Positions 33,060-42,279 of a stretch of DNA of 64,000 nucleotides are shown here, piece after piece (the stretch's first letter is position 1; each line of letters opens with the position of its first letter). The stretch is from positions 1 through 64,000 of the forward strand of contig JANYDH010000145.1 in the NCBI GenBank assembly GCA_025359865.1, in the 5' to 3' direction. The translations under genes and the position numbers were made by a program. Origin of the DNA: Actinomycetes bacterium. Its GTDB lineage: Bacteria > Actinomycetota > Acidimicrobiia > Acidimicrobiales > Ilumatobacteraceae. The notes under the pieces were generated by a model. It did no database searches, had not been told where the DNA came from, and worked only from the letters and a program-made list of their open reading frames with translations.

Positions 33060-33999
33060 CGGACTCTAGCCACCGTTGGTCGAGCCATGGCGTGAACGCT
33101 TCGCCCGTGGGCACGGTGTCGCGGCTGATCCGGCGGGCAACGAAGTGCACTACTGCTGGCCGCTTGGTCAGGTGGCGGAGAATCCCACCGAAGGTGTCGA
33201 GGCCATCGAATCCTGTGTGCCAGGCGATGACCAGGTCTGCATTCGGTGCCCCGCTGATGAGCGCAGCCGAGCCTGCTGAGCGTGGAGGAAGGAGATGGTG
33301 CAAGCCGGCAAGCGTCGCGGCGCGCTCGGGGTTGCGTTCTGCGATGCGCGCGAGGGCCCTTGCTCGCTTCGCAGGCGTCGAACGGGTTCCTTCGGGAAAG
33401 ATCACTGCGACGTCACCGGGACCCATGTCGGCCGACAAGGCGGCGAGCGCGGCTAACTCTGGAGCCGAATCGACTACCGAACGGTCGAGGAAGTGATTGG
33501 GCAGCCGGTTGCCGACCACATCGAGGCAGGGATCGGCGAGCAGTTCGCGCTTGAGCACGTAACGCGGGCGCTTGTGGGCGAGCGAAGTGACCACCCACGC
33601 GCTGACGAGCGAGTCGACCAGGCTGGCGTGTCGGCACAACATCACCACGGGCCCTGACGAGAGCGCCTCGATGCCGGATGCCTCGACGCGGATGCCCGTG
33701 GTGCGACACAGCACACGCATCAAGTTTGCCGCCCACCAGTGCTGCAATCGGTAATGCCGTTCGCGGTCGCCAGAACGGCGGATCAACCACAGCCCGGCAG
33801 CCACAGTCACACCGGCCGTCTCCAACCACGCCCAGCCGAGCCCAAATGCCAACAACCGGACGGTCGGGAGGCGCCAGCGAAGTCGAACGAGGTCGGCGAG
33901 TACGGCAAGCGGTACCCAGACAGGTAACAGCACAACGAGCGCAATGCCGGTGAAGCACACTGCGGGAATGCTGATCAATCGTCGACGCAGACTACCCAT
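33025..33999 (-). CDS. PlsC-type 1-acylglycerol-3-phosphate acyltransferase
   Basis: 324 residues from ATG 33999. Hydrophobic N-terminus (ISIPAVCFTGIALVVLLPVW and LLAFGLGWAWLETAGVTVAA), then the catalytic block: CRHASLVDSLVSAWV (H-x4-D with H of RHASLVD), YVLKRELLADPCLDVVGNRL, FPEGTRSTPAKRARAL (canonical EGTR) and LIAWHTGFDG. It would acylate lysophosphatidate or a related lipid at the membrane. It starts the two-gene operon with the DUF1295 protein and is divergent from the desaturase gene, so three lipid genes share this locus. Confidence 0.85.
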   Translation of the reverse strand: MGSLRRRLISIPAVCFTGIALVVLLPVWVPLAVLADLVRLRWRLPTVRLLAFGLGWAWLETAGVTVAAGLWLIRRSGDRERHYRLQHWWAANLMRVLCRTTGIRVEASGIEALSSGPVVMLCRHASLVDSLVSAWVVTSLAHKRPRYVLKRELLADPCLDVVGNRLPNHFLDRSVVDSAPELAALAALSADMGPGDVAVIFPEGTRSTPAKRARALARIAERNPERAATLAGLHHLLPPRSAGSAALISGAPNADLVIAWHTGFDGLDTFGGILRHLTKRPAVVHFVARRISRDTVPTGEAFTPWLDQRWLESDAAVNLLLNPH

Positions 34000-34083
34000 A
34001 CGCCGTTCTAGCGTAGGTCGTCGGTCCCGGCATGTCGCTTCGGGCGCACACAAAGACATCACGGAAATGTTCGCGTGGACGGC

Positions 34084-34101
34084 CTACCTACCGGTAGGTA
34101 G
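34084..34101. promoter_or_regulatory. 18-bp perfect palindrome, operator of the desaturase
   Basis: CTACCTACCGGTAGGTAG equals its own reverse complement over all 18 bases. It lies 11 bases upstream of GTG 34112 and overlaps a TAGACT -10-like box at 34099-34104. Long CCGG-centred palindromes of this form are typical TetR-family operators, so a lipid-responsive TetR repressor acting in trans is the likely binder. No tetR gene is in the window. Confidence 0.75.
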
Positions 34102-34111
34102 ACTCCTCCAT

Positions 34112-35035
34112 GTGATGACCGATGGTGCTCTGCTCGAAGAGCTTGCCCCCGTCGCCGAGCGATTGACGCATCGGCACTACGACACCTGTAAGCCGTGGTA
34201 TCCCCACGAATTCGTACCGTGGAGCATGGGGCGCGACTTCCAGCCCGACGAGGTGTGGGATCCGGCCGAAACGCCGTTGCCCGAGTCGGTGCGTAGCGCA
34301 CTCTTCGTCAATCTCCTCACCGAGGACAATCTCCCGTACTACTTCCAGACCATCGACCGGATGTTCGGCAACGCCGGGATCTGGCGCGAATGGTCCCATC
34401 GCTGGACCGCTGAGGAGGCCAGACACTCCATTGCCTTGCGCGAGTACCTCACCGTCACCCGCACGCTCGACCCGCGCCTCGTCGAAGACGGGCGAATGTC
34501 CCAGATGTCCGGTGGTCAGGTACCCGACCCCGATTCTCCGGTGGACGGATTCGTGTACGTCGCTCTGCAAGAGCTGGCCACCCGCATCGCCCATCGGAAC
34601 ACAGGGCGAGCCCTCGTCGAGCACCTCGGCGACCATCCGGCCGCCAAGGCCGGGTACGACCTGCTCAACCGTGTGGCAGCCGACGAGAACTTCCACTTTT
34701 TGTTCTACCGCGATCTCACCTCTGCCGCCCTCGAGATCGAGCCGTCGCTCGTGTTGCCGGCGTTGGAACGCCAGGTGCGCGAGTTTGAAATGCCTGGAAC
34801 CGGTATCCCTGGCTTTCGAGCACATGCCGAACTCATCGCTCGCGATGGGTTGTACAACCTGCAGCAGCACCACGATCAGATTCTTCAGCCAGTCGTGATG
34901 AAGTGGTGGAACATCGAGTCGTTGCAGGGCCTCACGGCAGAAGCCGAAGTGGCGCGTGATGCCCTGCTACGGCGCATCCAACGTATCGGCAGGGTGGCTC
35001 TCCGGTTGGCTGATCGTGCCCGTGAAGCCGTCTGA
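34112..35035 (+). CDS. acyl-ACP desaturase (DesA type)
   Basis: 307 residues from GTG 34112 (ATG 34115 is equally good). The leader is at most a few bases, so translation is probably leaderless. Di-iron ligands are seen in the two E/D-E-x-x-H motifs RWTAEEARHSIALREY and VAADENFHFLFYRD, plus Glu in LLTEDNLPYYF and in VALQELATRIAHRN. It matches the mycobacterial DesA1/2 soluble acyl-ACP desaturases that introduce a double bond in long acyl chains with ferredoxin. It is controlled by the palindrome overlapping its promoter and stands opposite two membrane-lipid genes. Confidence 0.92.
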   Translation: MMTDGALLEELAPVAERLTHRHYDTCKPWYPHEFVPWSMGRDFQPDEVWDPAETPLPESVRSALFVNLLTEDNLPYYFQTIDRMFGNAGIWREWSHRWTAEEARHSIALREYLTVTRTLDPRLVEDGRMSQMSGGQVPDPDSPVDGFVYVALQELATRIAHRNTGRALVEHLGDHPAAKAGYDLLNRVAADENFHFLFYRDLTSAALEIEPSLVLPALERQVREFEMPGTGIPGFRAHAELIARDGLYNLQQHHDQILQPVVMKWWNIESLQGLTAEAEVARDALLRRIQRIGRVALRLADRAREAV

Positions 35036-35058
35036 GCCCCACGTCGCCGAGTCGGTGT

Positions 35059-35622
35059 TCAATCGCCGGTCACGCCGTCGATCGCCTGACGAAGGTAATC
35101 GGCATGCCCGCAGTGGCGGGCGTACTCCTCGATCATGTGGACGATGATCCATCGCAGCGAGATCTCGCCGCGTCGTCCGGTGACGAATGCGCCGATCGCA
35201 TCGAGGGTCGGCGCGGCAGTGATGATTGTGCGAGCCCGGGCAACTTCCGCGTCGAAGTGGTCGAGCGCTGATACCAGGCGATCAGTCGGCCCAGGGTGCC
35301 AGTCGGCATCGGGATCATCGTCGGTTTCGTAGACCAGCGCATCGACCTCACCGGTGAACACGAAACGGAACCACCACCGCTCGACATCGGCGAGATGTCG
35401 CGTCATCCCGAGCAGGTCCATGTCGCTCGGTGCGACTCGGATTCTCGACTGAGCATCGTCGATGCCTTCCACCTTGCGACGAAAGACCACTCGGTAGTAG
35501 TCGAGGAAGTCGGTCAGGGTGGTCTTGTCGTCGGCGGTGGTAGTGGGTTCGGTCAGCGGCGAGCGTGTGTCGCGAGCGCCTGGCTCAACCATCGAAGGCT
35601 CAACCATCGAAGGAGTCCCCAT
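35059..35622 (-). CDS. DinB/DUF664-family protein
   Basis: About 187 residues from ATG 35622; the first dozen codons contain a 15-base unit repeated (ATG GTT GAG CCT TCG) that also covers the end of the upstream nitroreductase gene, so three ATGs compete as starts. The DUF664 core is clear: VAPSDMDLLGMTRHLADVER, WWFRFVFTGE and, at the end, LRWIIVHMIEEYARHCGHAD, whose three His residues are metal ligands. Members are mycothiol-dependent transferases or of unknown function. It overlaps the nitroreductase gene by 23 bases. Confidence 0.82.
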   Translation of the reverse strand: MGTPSMVEPSMVEPGARDTRSPLTEPTTTADDKTTLTDFLDYYRVVFRRKVEGIDDAQSRIRVAPSDMDLLGMTRHLADVERWWFRFVFTGEVDALVYETDDDPDADWHPGPTDRLVSALDHFDAEVARARTIITAAPTLDAIGAFVTGRRGEISLRWIIVHMIEEYARHCGHADYLRQAIDGVTGD

Positions 35623-36253
35623 CGAAGCGATTGAGCGTGGCAAATGAGTTCACCGATGCTCGACGGAGCTTCGTCGGCTGCTGCACGGGGTGGCCGAGAA
35701 AAATCGTAGCGGCGAGCACGTGATCGTCGGGCAGGCCGAGGAGTGGCCGGGCCGCCGGCTCGGCGCGGCTGAGGAACGTGGTCATCACGCCACCGAGGTC
35801 GCGCGCTCGCGCGGCGAGGAGCAGGTTCCAGCAGAACGGGTACACCGAAGCGCCACCCGTCATCGCTGGACGATCGAGGTCGCCGTCCATCAGCGCAATT
35901 CGACGGCGATCGGCAGCAATCGCCAGCACGACCGGCACGTCGGCGATGGCGTCGAGCAGGGGGTTCGGCACATCGACCGGATCGAGACCATTCGGCGAGC
36001 CAAGCGCAAACGGCGTCGCCCCGGTTGACGAAATCGCGACATACTCGGCCCAGACCGGGCGCATCAGGGCGGCGAGTTCTGCCCGAAGGGTCCGGTCGGC
36101 AACAACGGCCACCCGCCACGGTTGACGGTTGCCGCCACTCGGTGCGAACCGCGCATCGTCGAGGATGTCACGCACGGTTGCGTCGTCGACGGGTTCGTCG
36201 GTGAACGCCCGCGCTGCGCCGGTGGTGCGTATGGCAGTCAGTATGTCGATCAC
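35600..36253 (-). CDS. nitroreductase-family flavoprotein
   Basis: 217 residues. MIDILTAIRTTGAARAFTDE and ILDDARFAPSGGNRQPWRVA are the N-terminal FMN-binding signature (R-x-F, A-PSGGNxQPW). Later come SVYPFCWNLLLAARARDLGG and LGHPVQQPTKLRR. These enzymes reduce nitro groups, quinones or enones with NAD(P)H. It is the first gene of a pair with the DUF664 gene and sits 41 bases upstream of the aconitase stop, on the same strand. Confidence 0.88.
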   Translation of the reverse strand: MIDILTAIRTTGAARAFTDEPVDDATVRDILDDARFAPSGGNRQPWRVAVVADRTLRAELAALMRPVWAEYVAISSTGATPFALGSPNGLDPVDVPNPLLDAIADVPVVLAIAADRRRIALMDGDLDRPAMTGGASVYPFCWNLLLAARARDLGGVMTTFLSRAEPAARPLLGLPDDHVLAATIFLGHPVQQPTKLRRASVNSFATLNRFDGDSFDG

Positions 36254-36294
36254 GTCGCCACCCTACTTTCGTTCGATGGCGCAGGTCGGCGAGT

Positions 36295-38559
36295 TCAGTC
36301 CTTGGCGTCGGCGACCTTGCGGCGTACCACGTTGAGCGCTGAGCCGGCCTTGAACCACTCGACCTGCTCGTCACTGAACGTCTGCACACCCTCGAAGTCG
36401 ATGATGGTGCCATCGGGCTTGACGATTTGGCAGCGTTGGCTCACGCCGGGCTTGGGCGGCAGATCGAGCACGTTGATGCGGTCATCTTCGCCGATGAGGT
36501 CGTACGTGGCCGGGTCGGCAAACGTGAGCGGAACGAGACCCTGCTTTTTCAGGTTGGTTTCGTGGATACGAGCGAAACTGCGGGCAAGGATGACGACACC
36601 GCCACGGAAACGGGGTTCCATTGCAGCGTGCTCGCGAGATGACCCTTCGCCGTAGTTGCGATCGCCGATTGCCACCCACTGAATGTCGCTGTCGCCGTAC
36701 TTCTTCGCCAAGTTCGGGTAGGTATCGACGCTGCCATCGCGGAAATCTTTGCCCTCGCCGACAGCATCATCGAAGGCGTTGACCGCACCAAGGAACAGGT
36801 TGCCGGAGATGTTCTCCAGGTGCCCGCGATACGTGAGCCACTTTCCGGCCGCTGAAATGTGGTCGGTGGTGCACTTGCCTTTGGCCTTCATCAGCACCGC
36901 AAGACCAACGTAGTCGTCGCCGTCCCACGCACCGAACGGGGTGAGCAGTTGCAGCCGCTCGCTCGTCGGGGACACCTCGACGACGACTCCTGAACCGTCG
37001 GCCGGGGGAGCGGTGAACGTGTTCTGCCCCGGGTCGTAGCCGCGGTCCGGCAACACTTCGCCGACCGGCGGGTCGAGCCGAACCTCGATGCCGGCATCAT
37101 TGGTGATCGTGTCGGTGGTGGGGTCGAAGTCGAGCCGGCCGGCAAGCGCTAGAGCGATGACCGTGTCGGGCGAGGTGACGAAGCTGAGCGTGTTAGCCGA
37201 GCCGTCGTTGCGCTTCGGGAAGTTGCGGTTGAACGAGTTGACGATGGTGTTCGGTTGACCGTTGGCGCTGGCCGGCCGATCCCATTGGCCGATACACGGG
37301 CCGCACGCGTTGGCCAAGACGGAAGCGCCGATTGCTTCGAGGTCGGCCAGCAGACCGTCACGCTCGATGGTGGCCCGGGTCTGCTCGGATCCCGGTGTGA
37401 TCAACAGTTCGACCTTGGTACGTAGCCCTTTGGCAGCTGCTTGGCGAGCGATCGATGCGGCCCGGGTGATGTCTTCGTACGAACTGTTGGTGCAACTACC
37501 GATGAGCGCCGAACTGATGTCGAGCGGCCAGTTGTTGGCCCGAGCCTCGGCACCGACTGCGGCACCGACGCGGTTGGCGCGGTCGGGTGAGTGCGGGCCA
37601 TTGATGAGCGGCTTGAGTTCGTCGAGGTCGATCTCTATGAGTTGGTCATAGAGCGCGCCGTCGTCTGGACGAAGGTCGGCTGCCACCTTGTCGGCGGCGT
37701 CCGCGATGGCCTCGCGGCCGGTGGCCTTCAAGTACTGCGCCATGTTCTGGTCGTAGCCGAACACGCTGCACGTGGCGCCGATCTCGGCACCCATGTTGCA
37801 GATGGTGGCCTTTCCGGTCGCCGAGATGCTGTCCGCGCCGGGGCCGAAGTATTCGACGATTGCACCGGTGCCACCCTCGACGGTGAGCACGCGGGCCACT
37901 TCTAGGATCACGTCCTTCGGGGCGGACCAACCCGAGAGCGTGCCGGTGAGTTTGACTCCGATCACCTTCGGCCAGCGAACGTTGAAGGGAAAGCCGGTCA
38001 TCACATCGACGGCGTCGGCTCCACCGACTCCGATCGCGACCATACCGAGTCCGCCGGCATTGGGCGTATGGCTGTCGGTACCGATCATCATCCCGCCGGG
38101 GAAGGCGTAGTTTTCGAGCACGACCTGGTGGATGATTCCGCTCCCAGGCCCCCAGAAGCCGATTCCGTACTTCGCCGAAACCGTGCGAAGAAAGTCGTAC
38201 ACCTCGCGGTTGGTGTCGATTGCCACGCCGAGGTCGATCTTTGCGCCGGCCTTCGCTGAGATGAGGTGATCGCAGTGGACGGTCGAGGGGACGGATGTGG
38301 TGGGCAAGCCGGCCGTCATGAACTGCAGCAGCGCCATCTGAGCGGTGGCGTCTTGCATGGCCACGCGGTCTGGGCGGAAGTCGTTGTACGTGCCGCCACG
38401 CTCGAACTGCTCGGCCGAGTCCGCCAGGTGGTTGATCAAGATCTTCTCCGCAAGCGTGAGTGGCCGGCCGAGTCTGAAACGGCCGGCGGCAACCCGTTCT
38501 ACGAGGGTGGCATAGACGCCTTCGACGAGTTCGATCGGGGTTCCTGCGGTGACGGCCAT
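36295..38559 (-). CDS. acn: aconitate hydratase
   Basis: 754 residues from ATG 38559, preceded by AAGGAGCG. It is of the mitochondrial type (about 750-780 residues) rather than the 890-residue AcnA type. Iron-sulfur ligand Cys residues: [12 protein letters not shown] and [13 protein letters not shown]. Active-site regions: [30 protein letters not shown], and in the C-terminal swivel domain [12 protein letters not shown] and [20 protein letters not shown]. It isomerises citrate to isocitrate. It is divergent from the GHMP kinase gene with 84 bases between the starts. Confidence 0.96.
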   Translation of the reverse strand: MAVTAGTPIELVEGVYATLVERVAAGRFRLGRPLTLAEKILINHLADSAEQFERGGTYNDFRPDRVAMQDATAQMALLQFMTAGLPTTSVPSTVHCDHLISAKAGAKIDLGVAIDTNREVYDFLRTVSAKYGIGFWGPGSGIIHQVVLENYAFPGGMMIGTDSHTPNAGGLGMVAIGVGGADAVDVMTGFPFNVRWPKVIGVKLTGTLSGWSAPKDVILEVARVLTVEGGTGAIVEYFGPGADSISATGKATICNMGAEIGATCSVFGYDQNMAQYLKATGREAIADAADKVAADLRPDDGALYDQLIEIDLDELKPLINGPHSPDRANRVGAAVGAEARANNWPLDISSALIGSCTNSSYEDITRAASIARQAAAKGLRTKVELLITPGSEQTRATIERDGLLADLEAIGASVLANACGPCIGQWDRPASANGQPNTIVNSFNRNFPKRNDGSANTLSFVTSPDTVIALALAGRLDFDPTTDTITNDAGIEVRLDPPVGEVLPDRGYDPGQNTFTAPPADGSGVVVEVSPTSERLQLLTPFGAWDGDDYVGLAVLMKAKGKCTTDHISAAGKWLTYRGHLENISGNLFLGAVNAFDDAVGEGKDFRDGSVDTYPNLAKKYGDSDIQWVAIGDRNYGEGSSREHAAMEPRFRGGVVILARSFARIHETNLKKQGLVPLTFADPATYDLIGEDDRINVLDLPPKPGVSQRCQIVKPDGTIIDFEGVQTFSDEQVEWFKAGSALNVVRRKVADAKD

Positions 38560-38628
38560 GGTCGCTCCTTATTCCTCAGCTAGCTTGCCCAGCGTGAACC
38601 TCACGCCTGGCATTTCGATCAGATGTAG

Positions 38629-38645
38629 ACAAGTATAATACAAGT
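38629..38645. promoter_or_regulatory. -10 box inside a repeat, likely GntR operator
   Basis: ACAAGTATAATACAAGT contains the consensus -10 TATAAT (38634-38639), a central palindrome GTATAATAC (38633-38641) and an ACAAGT direct repeat 11 bases apart. It lies directly before GTG 38644 of the kinase-gntR operon, so it is a natural site for self-repression by the GntR regulator. The kinase message would be leaderless or nearly so. Confidence 0.55.
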
Positions 38646-39696
38646 GCGTGACATCGTCAATCCCGTGATCATCGAGGCTTCGGCTCCGGTACGTACCGCT
38701 GACGCAGGCGGATGGACCGACACCTGGTTTGCCCGCACGGGCGTCGTCTGCAACATTGCCTTGGCCGAGCGAGCAATAGTGCGCGTGTACGTCGTCGATC
38801 CGGCCAGTGGGACGCCGCCGAAGCACGTCGAGTTGCGTGTCGCGCTCACCGGTGATGTGTACCGTTTCGACCCCGGGCAAGGCCCTGGCAGGCATCCGAT
38901 GCTCGAGCGGGCCGTTGCGATGCTGCCGCCGCCCCACGGCTCTGTGATCGAAGTGGGCGGCGAACTCGAATCGGGCTCGGGACTGGGGAGTTCGGCCGCC
39001 GTGGTCGTCGCGCTTGTCGCCGCGCTCGCCGAGGCCCGTGGTGAACTCGGAGCCCCACCCGACAGTGCCGCCCTCGCCGCCGTCGCTCATCGCTGCGAGG
39101 TTTCTGCTGGCCACAAATCCGGGGTGCAGGATCATGTCGCAGCAGCCTTTGGTGGGGTCAGCCTCATCACTATCGACTATCCGACGTTTCATCGTTGCGC
39201 GGTGCCGCTCACTGAGCAGACGTTGGCCGAGTTGACCACCCGACTGCACACGGTGTCGTTTGGGCGGCCGCATGCTTCATCGGCCATGCACGACGAGGTG
39301 ATCTCACGGTTGTCGGCCGACGCCACACCGGCCGCTCTCGAACACATCAGGGTTGCAGCGCGCGGTGCAGCGTCGGCATTGGCGTGCGGTGATATCGCCG
39401 GCTATGGCCAGCGGCTCATCGACAACCACGAAGCAATCCGCTCCATGCATGGCGGATTGGTTTCGGCCGAGGCGGACGAACTGGCGGAGCTGGCAGTGCG
39501 GTGTGGGGCCGTTGGCTGGAAGGTTAATGGGGCGGGCGGCGATGGTGGGTCGATGGTCGTGATCGGGCCGGCCGATGCAGATCATGACCAGGTGCTCGTC
39601 GACCACATTGCGCAGCACCCGCGCTGGCGTGTGCTCTGCGGCGAGGTCGACCCCAGTGGTGTCAGCATCACCCGTAGCGGCGGCGGGCCGAACTGA
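38644..39696 (+). CDS. GHMP-family sugar kinase
   Basis: Up to 350 residues (GTG 38644; GTG 38665 gives MIIEASAPVRT and is also reasonable). GHMP motifs: APVRTADAGGWTDTWFARTG near the N-terminus, as in fucokinase- and heptose-kinase-like members; the ATP loop SGSGLGSSAAVVVALVAALA; GVQDHVAAAFGG; and WKVNGAGGDGGSMVVIG near the C-terminus. It should phosphorylate a sugar or sugar-like compound; the substrate is not determined. The next gene, a UTRA-type GntR regulator, overlaps by one base, which implies a substrate-induced operon. Confidence 0.82.
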   Translation: MRDIVNPVIIEASAPVRTADAGGWTDTWFARTGVVCNIALAERAIVRVYVVDPASGTPPKHVELRVALTGDVYRFDPGQGPGRHPMLERAVAMLPPPHGSVIEVGGELESGSGLGSSAAVVVALVAALAEARGELGAPPDSAALAAVAHRCEVSAGHKSGVQDHVAAAFGGVSLITIDYPTFHRCAVPLTEQTLAELTTRLHTVSFGRPHASSAMHDEVISRLSADATPAALEHIRVAARGAASALACGDIAGYGQRLIDNHEAIRSMHGGLVSAEADELAELAVRCGAVGWKVNGAGGDGGSMVVIGPADADHDQVLVDHIAQHPRWRVLCGEVDPSGVSITRSGGGPN

Positions 39697-40442
39697 TGCG
39701 CACGATCCGCTACCAGCAGATCGCCAGCGAGTTGCGCGAACGGATTCGTCTCGCTGGCCGCAACGTACTCCTGCCCAGCGAGTCCGACCTCTCCTCGGAG
39801 TTCGATGTCAGCCGGGTCACGATCCGACGTGCGCTCGAGACGCTCCGCCACGAGGGCCTCGTCGAATCTCGACAGGGCTTTGGTTGGTACGTGGCTGGCG
39901 GCCCGTTGCAACAGCATCTGGGCGGCCTGGCCACGATCGAGGATCAGCTCGAACAGCGCGGGATCAAGCCCGAGCGCAGGGTACTTGAGTTCGCGTTCCA
40001 GAACGCACCGCCGCGCGTAGCGGCTGTGCTCGGCACCGAACAGGTATTGCGGGTCAAGCGACTCAACCTGGCCGATGGAGACCCCTTCGCTGTCGTGACG
40101 GTGTGGTGCCCCGCCGAGTTGGGTCATCGTCTTAGCCGTCGCGACGTCGAACAACAACCGTTTTACACTCTGCTCGGCATCGAACTGCGCGGAGCAACGC
40201 AGACCATCGGTGCCGACGCTGCCAGTGCGGATGATGCGGCGCTGCTCCAGGTCTCGGTCGCCAGCCCGGTGCTGCGCTGCGAACGTGTCACTACCGACAC
40301 GACCGGCCGGGCGGTGTTGCTCAGCGAGCACGTGTTTCCGGCGCATCGCACCGAGTTCATCGTCGAACTGCCCAATGCTGCACCGAGCACGACTCCCAGC
40401 GGGTTACGTCTGGTGGACGAGCGCGTGACGCCCGCCATCTAG
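39696..40442 (+). CDS. GntR-family (HutC/UTRA) transcriptional regulator
   Basis: 248 residues; ATG 39696 overlaps the kinase stop (TGATG). The N-terminal winged helix reads RYQQIASELRERIRLAGRNV, LLPSESDLSSEFDVSRVTIR. The UTRA effector domain follows (FQNAPPRVAAVLGTEQVLRV, QPFYTLLGIELRGATQTIGA, VLLSEHVFPAHRTEFIVEL). HutC-type regulators bind a sugar phosphate or amino-acid derivative and release their operator. The product of the co-transcribed kinase is the obvious candidate ligand. The palindrome before the kinase gene is its probable site. Confidence 0.9.
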   Translation: MRTIRYQQIASELRERIRLAGRNVLLPSESDLSSEFDVSRVTIRRALETLRHEGLVESRQGFGWYVAGGPLQQHLGGLATIEDQLEQRGIKPERRVLEFAFQNAPPRVAAVLGTEQVLRVKRLNLADGDPFAVVTVWCPAELGHRLSRRDVEQQPFYTLLGIELRGATQTIGADAASADDAALLQVSVASPVLRCERVTTDTTGRAVLLSEHVFPAHRTEFIVELPNAAPSTTPSGLRLVDERVTPAI

Positions 40443-40486
40443 GGGGGTCACCTCGGGGCGTGGGTGTCCGCCGCTATGGTCGAAGC

Positions 40487-41425
40487 ATGCCCGTCACCCG
40501 TCGACAACTTCGACAACTTCGACAACTTCGACATGTCGGTTCAGATCTTGCTGTCGTTGCGGCATTCGGATTGGTCGGCGTCGCGGCGGGCGCCGTAACC
40601 ATGGCCGGATCGGCCGCAGCCGCCGATCCGCTCACCACAGCCACTGCATGTGTGTCGGTGCCGATGTCTTCGACGAACTGGGCAAAGCCGCTCTCCCTGG
40701 CGAAGTTCGACCCAACGCTCGGTGTGCTGCAAAAGGTGTCGATCACCGCCTCGTTGAAGCTCGAAGGACAGGTCAAGGCCGAGAGCCTCGATGCGGCCGC
40801 TGCCACCATCACGGCCACGGTCAGTGCGCACGGTACGTTCGCGGTGGCAGCACAGCCGACACTCGCCGTCGACCCGGTGATCACCCGCTCGTTTCAGGCC
40901 ACGGCATCGGACGGCGTGACCGACTTTGCCGGCACGTCCGGTTTCGATACCAACGTTGTCAGCACGGAGCAGAAGTTCCCCACGATCACGCTCACCGGCG
41001 CAGCCGTTGCGCCCTACTCCGGTGTGGGTACGTGGGGCTCGACAGCCGTCGCTACCGGCACGTCGATCGCTACGGGCGCCGGAAACCTGGTTGCTGTCGT
41101 CAGCAATCGTGCTCAAGCCGACGTCTGCGTGGTGTACGAGTACATCCCACCGCCGCCCGTCACCACGACCACGGTTCCGGTCACCATGCCACCCACCACA
41201 TCGCCTACGGGCACGACCATCTCGCCGCCCCTGGCGTCCACGCCGACACCGAGCACCACGATTGTCGGACAGTTGCCGCCGACCACCGGTGAGACGCCAG
41301 GCGGCGAACTCCCGCCTACGGGTCGCAGCAGCGGGTCGATCGCCTGGACAGCAGCGTCGTTTACGGCGATGGGCGCACTCGTGATGGGCTTCGTGCGCCG
41401 TCGTCGCCGTCGTTACCTCGCCTGA
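40487..41425 (+). CDS. sortase-anchored surface protein, choice-of-anchor-like domain
   Basis: 312 residues from ATG 40487. The N-terminus RRQLRQLRQLRH is coded by a CGACAACTT repeat (three full units, 40505-40531 region), then a signal peptide (VVAAFGLVGVAAGAVTMAGS). The extracellular domain (about 45-215) is Thr/Ala/Val-rich (KVSITASLKLEGQVKAESLD) and resembles choice-of-anchor beta-sandwich domains. A Pro/Thr stalk (about 220-285) leads to GELPPTGRSSG, an LPxTG-type sortase signal (LPPTG), a membrane helix and RRRRRR. It should be covalently linked to the wall. The length of the repeat may vary between strains. Confidence 0.82.
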   Translation: MPVTRRQLRQLRQLRHVGSDLAVVAAFGLVGVAAGAVTMAGSAAAADPLTTATACVSVPMSSTNWAKPLSLAKFDPTLGVLQKVSITASLKLEGQVKAESLDAAAATITATVSAHGTFAVAAQPTLAVDPVITRSFQATASDGVTDFAGTSGFDTNVVSTEQKFPTITLTGAAVAPYSGVGTWGSTAVATGTSIATGAGNLVAVVSNRAQADVCVVYEYIPPPPVTTTTVPVTMPPTTSPTGTTISPPLASTPTPSTTIVGQLPPTTGETPGGELPPTGRSSGSIAWTAASFTAMGALVMGFVRRRRRRYLA

Positions 41426-41450
41426 ACTGCACCCACCCGCAGCCCACAAG

Positions 41451-41468
41451 CCGGCGGTAGAACGCCGG
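41451..41468. terminator. hairpin between convergent genes
   Basis: CCGGCG, loop GTAGAA, CGCCGG between the surface-protein gene (ends 41425) and comB (ends 41482), followed by TT on the plus strand. A short but GC-rich two-way terminator candidate. Confidence 0.45.
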
Positions 41469-41481
41469 TTGAGTGTGCTGC

Positions 41482-42279
41482 TCAGGTGAACCTAACGAAG
41501 GCGTCGCCGTCCAACACGGCAACGACTTGCGTGACGTCGAGCGCCGACGACATGTCGACGTCGTCGCTCCAACCCCGACCGATCAGCTCGCGAGCGCTTG
41601 CGGTGTCGGCGATCGTCTCGCGCAGCCGTGGTCTGGCCGCGTTGAACGCGGCCCGCGCGGCGGCAGCCTCGGGTGAGCAACGTGGCGCTGAGACTGCCGC
41701 TGCTGGGTCGAGTGCGGCCAGCACTGCGCCCGCACCGAGGAGATCTTCTGCTGCGTGACGAATGGGACCGGTGGAACTGTTCCATCGCTCGCCGGCAGCG
41801 ATGACCGCGATGGCACCCAGGTCACCGGCAAGTTGCCGGGCTGCGGCAGCGGTGGCCGACGCATTTCTCAGACAGCCGGCGAGCACGTAGCCGGTGCCGT
41901 GGTTTTTGGCGGCGAACGACAATGCAGACCCGTTGGGTGAAGGAAGTACCAGTCGGGCACCCCGCTCGATCGACAGTAGATCGGTCGGCGATAGCGACAA
42001 CGGCCCGTCCTCTCGTCGGCCTGCAAGGAATGCCCCACGTTCGTCGGCATAGCGCTGGGCGTCGTCGTCGGCCCATGGGTACGGGAACACCGTCGCCCCG
42101 CTTTCGACAGCGGTGCAGACGGCCGACGTGAACCGGAGCACGTCGACGATGATGATCACACTGACCGACGGTGCAAGCGCGTGAAGCCCGGCTTCAGCCC
42201 AATCGAAGCGGTAGGTGAAGCCGTGTTGAGTAGCGAACTCCGGTGCGGGGAGGCTCGCCTGTCGGTGTGGGTCTACCAC
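41482..42279 (-). CDS. comB: ComB-like 2-phosphosulfolactate phosphatase
   Basis: 265 residues from GTG 42279, overlapping the nitroreductase stop by 7 bases. The family pattern is clear: VSVIIIVDVLRFTSAVCTAV (Asp of the metal site), GATVFPYPWADD, RGARLVLPSPNGSALSFAAK and YVLAGCLRNASATAAAA, AVIAAGERW, AAEDLLGAGAVLAAL. ComB removes phosphate from phosphosulfolactate in coenzyme M synthesis. In bacteria without coenzyme M its role is unclear, perhaps in sulfolactate metabolism. No comA or comC is visible nearby. Confidence 0.85.
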   Translation of the reverse strand: MVDPHRQASLPAPEFATQHGFTYRFDWAEAGLHALAPSVSVIIIVDVLRFTSAVCTAVESGATVFPYPWADDDAQRYADERGAFLAGRREDGPLSLSPTDLLSIERGARLVLPSPNGSALSFAAKNHGTGYVLAGCLRNASATAAAARQLAGDLGAIAVIAAGERWNSSTGPIRHAAEDLLGAGAVLAALDPAAAVSAPRCSPEAAAARAAFNAARPRLRETIADTASARELIGRGWSDDVDMSSALDVTQVVAVLDGDAFVRFT

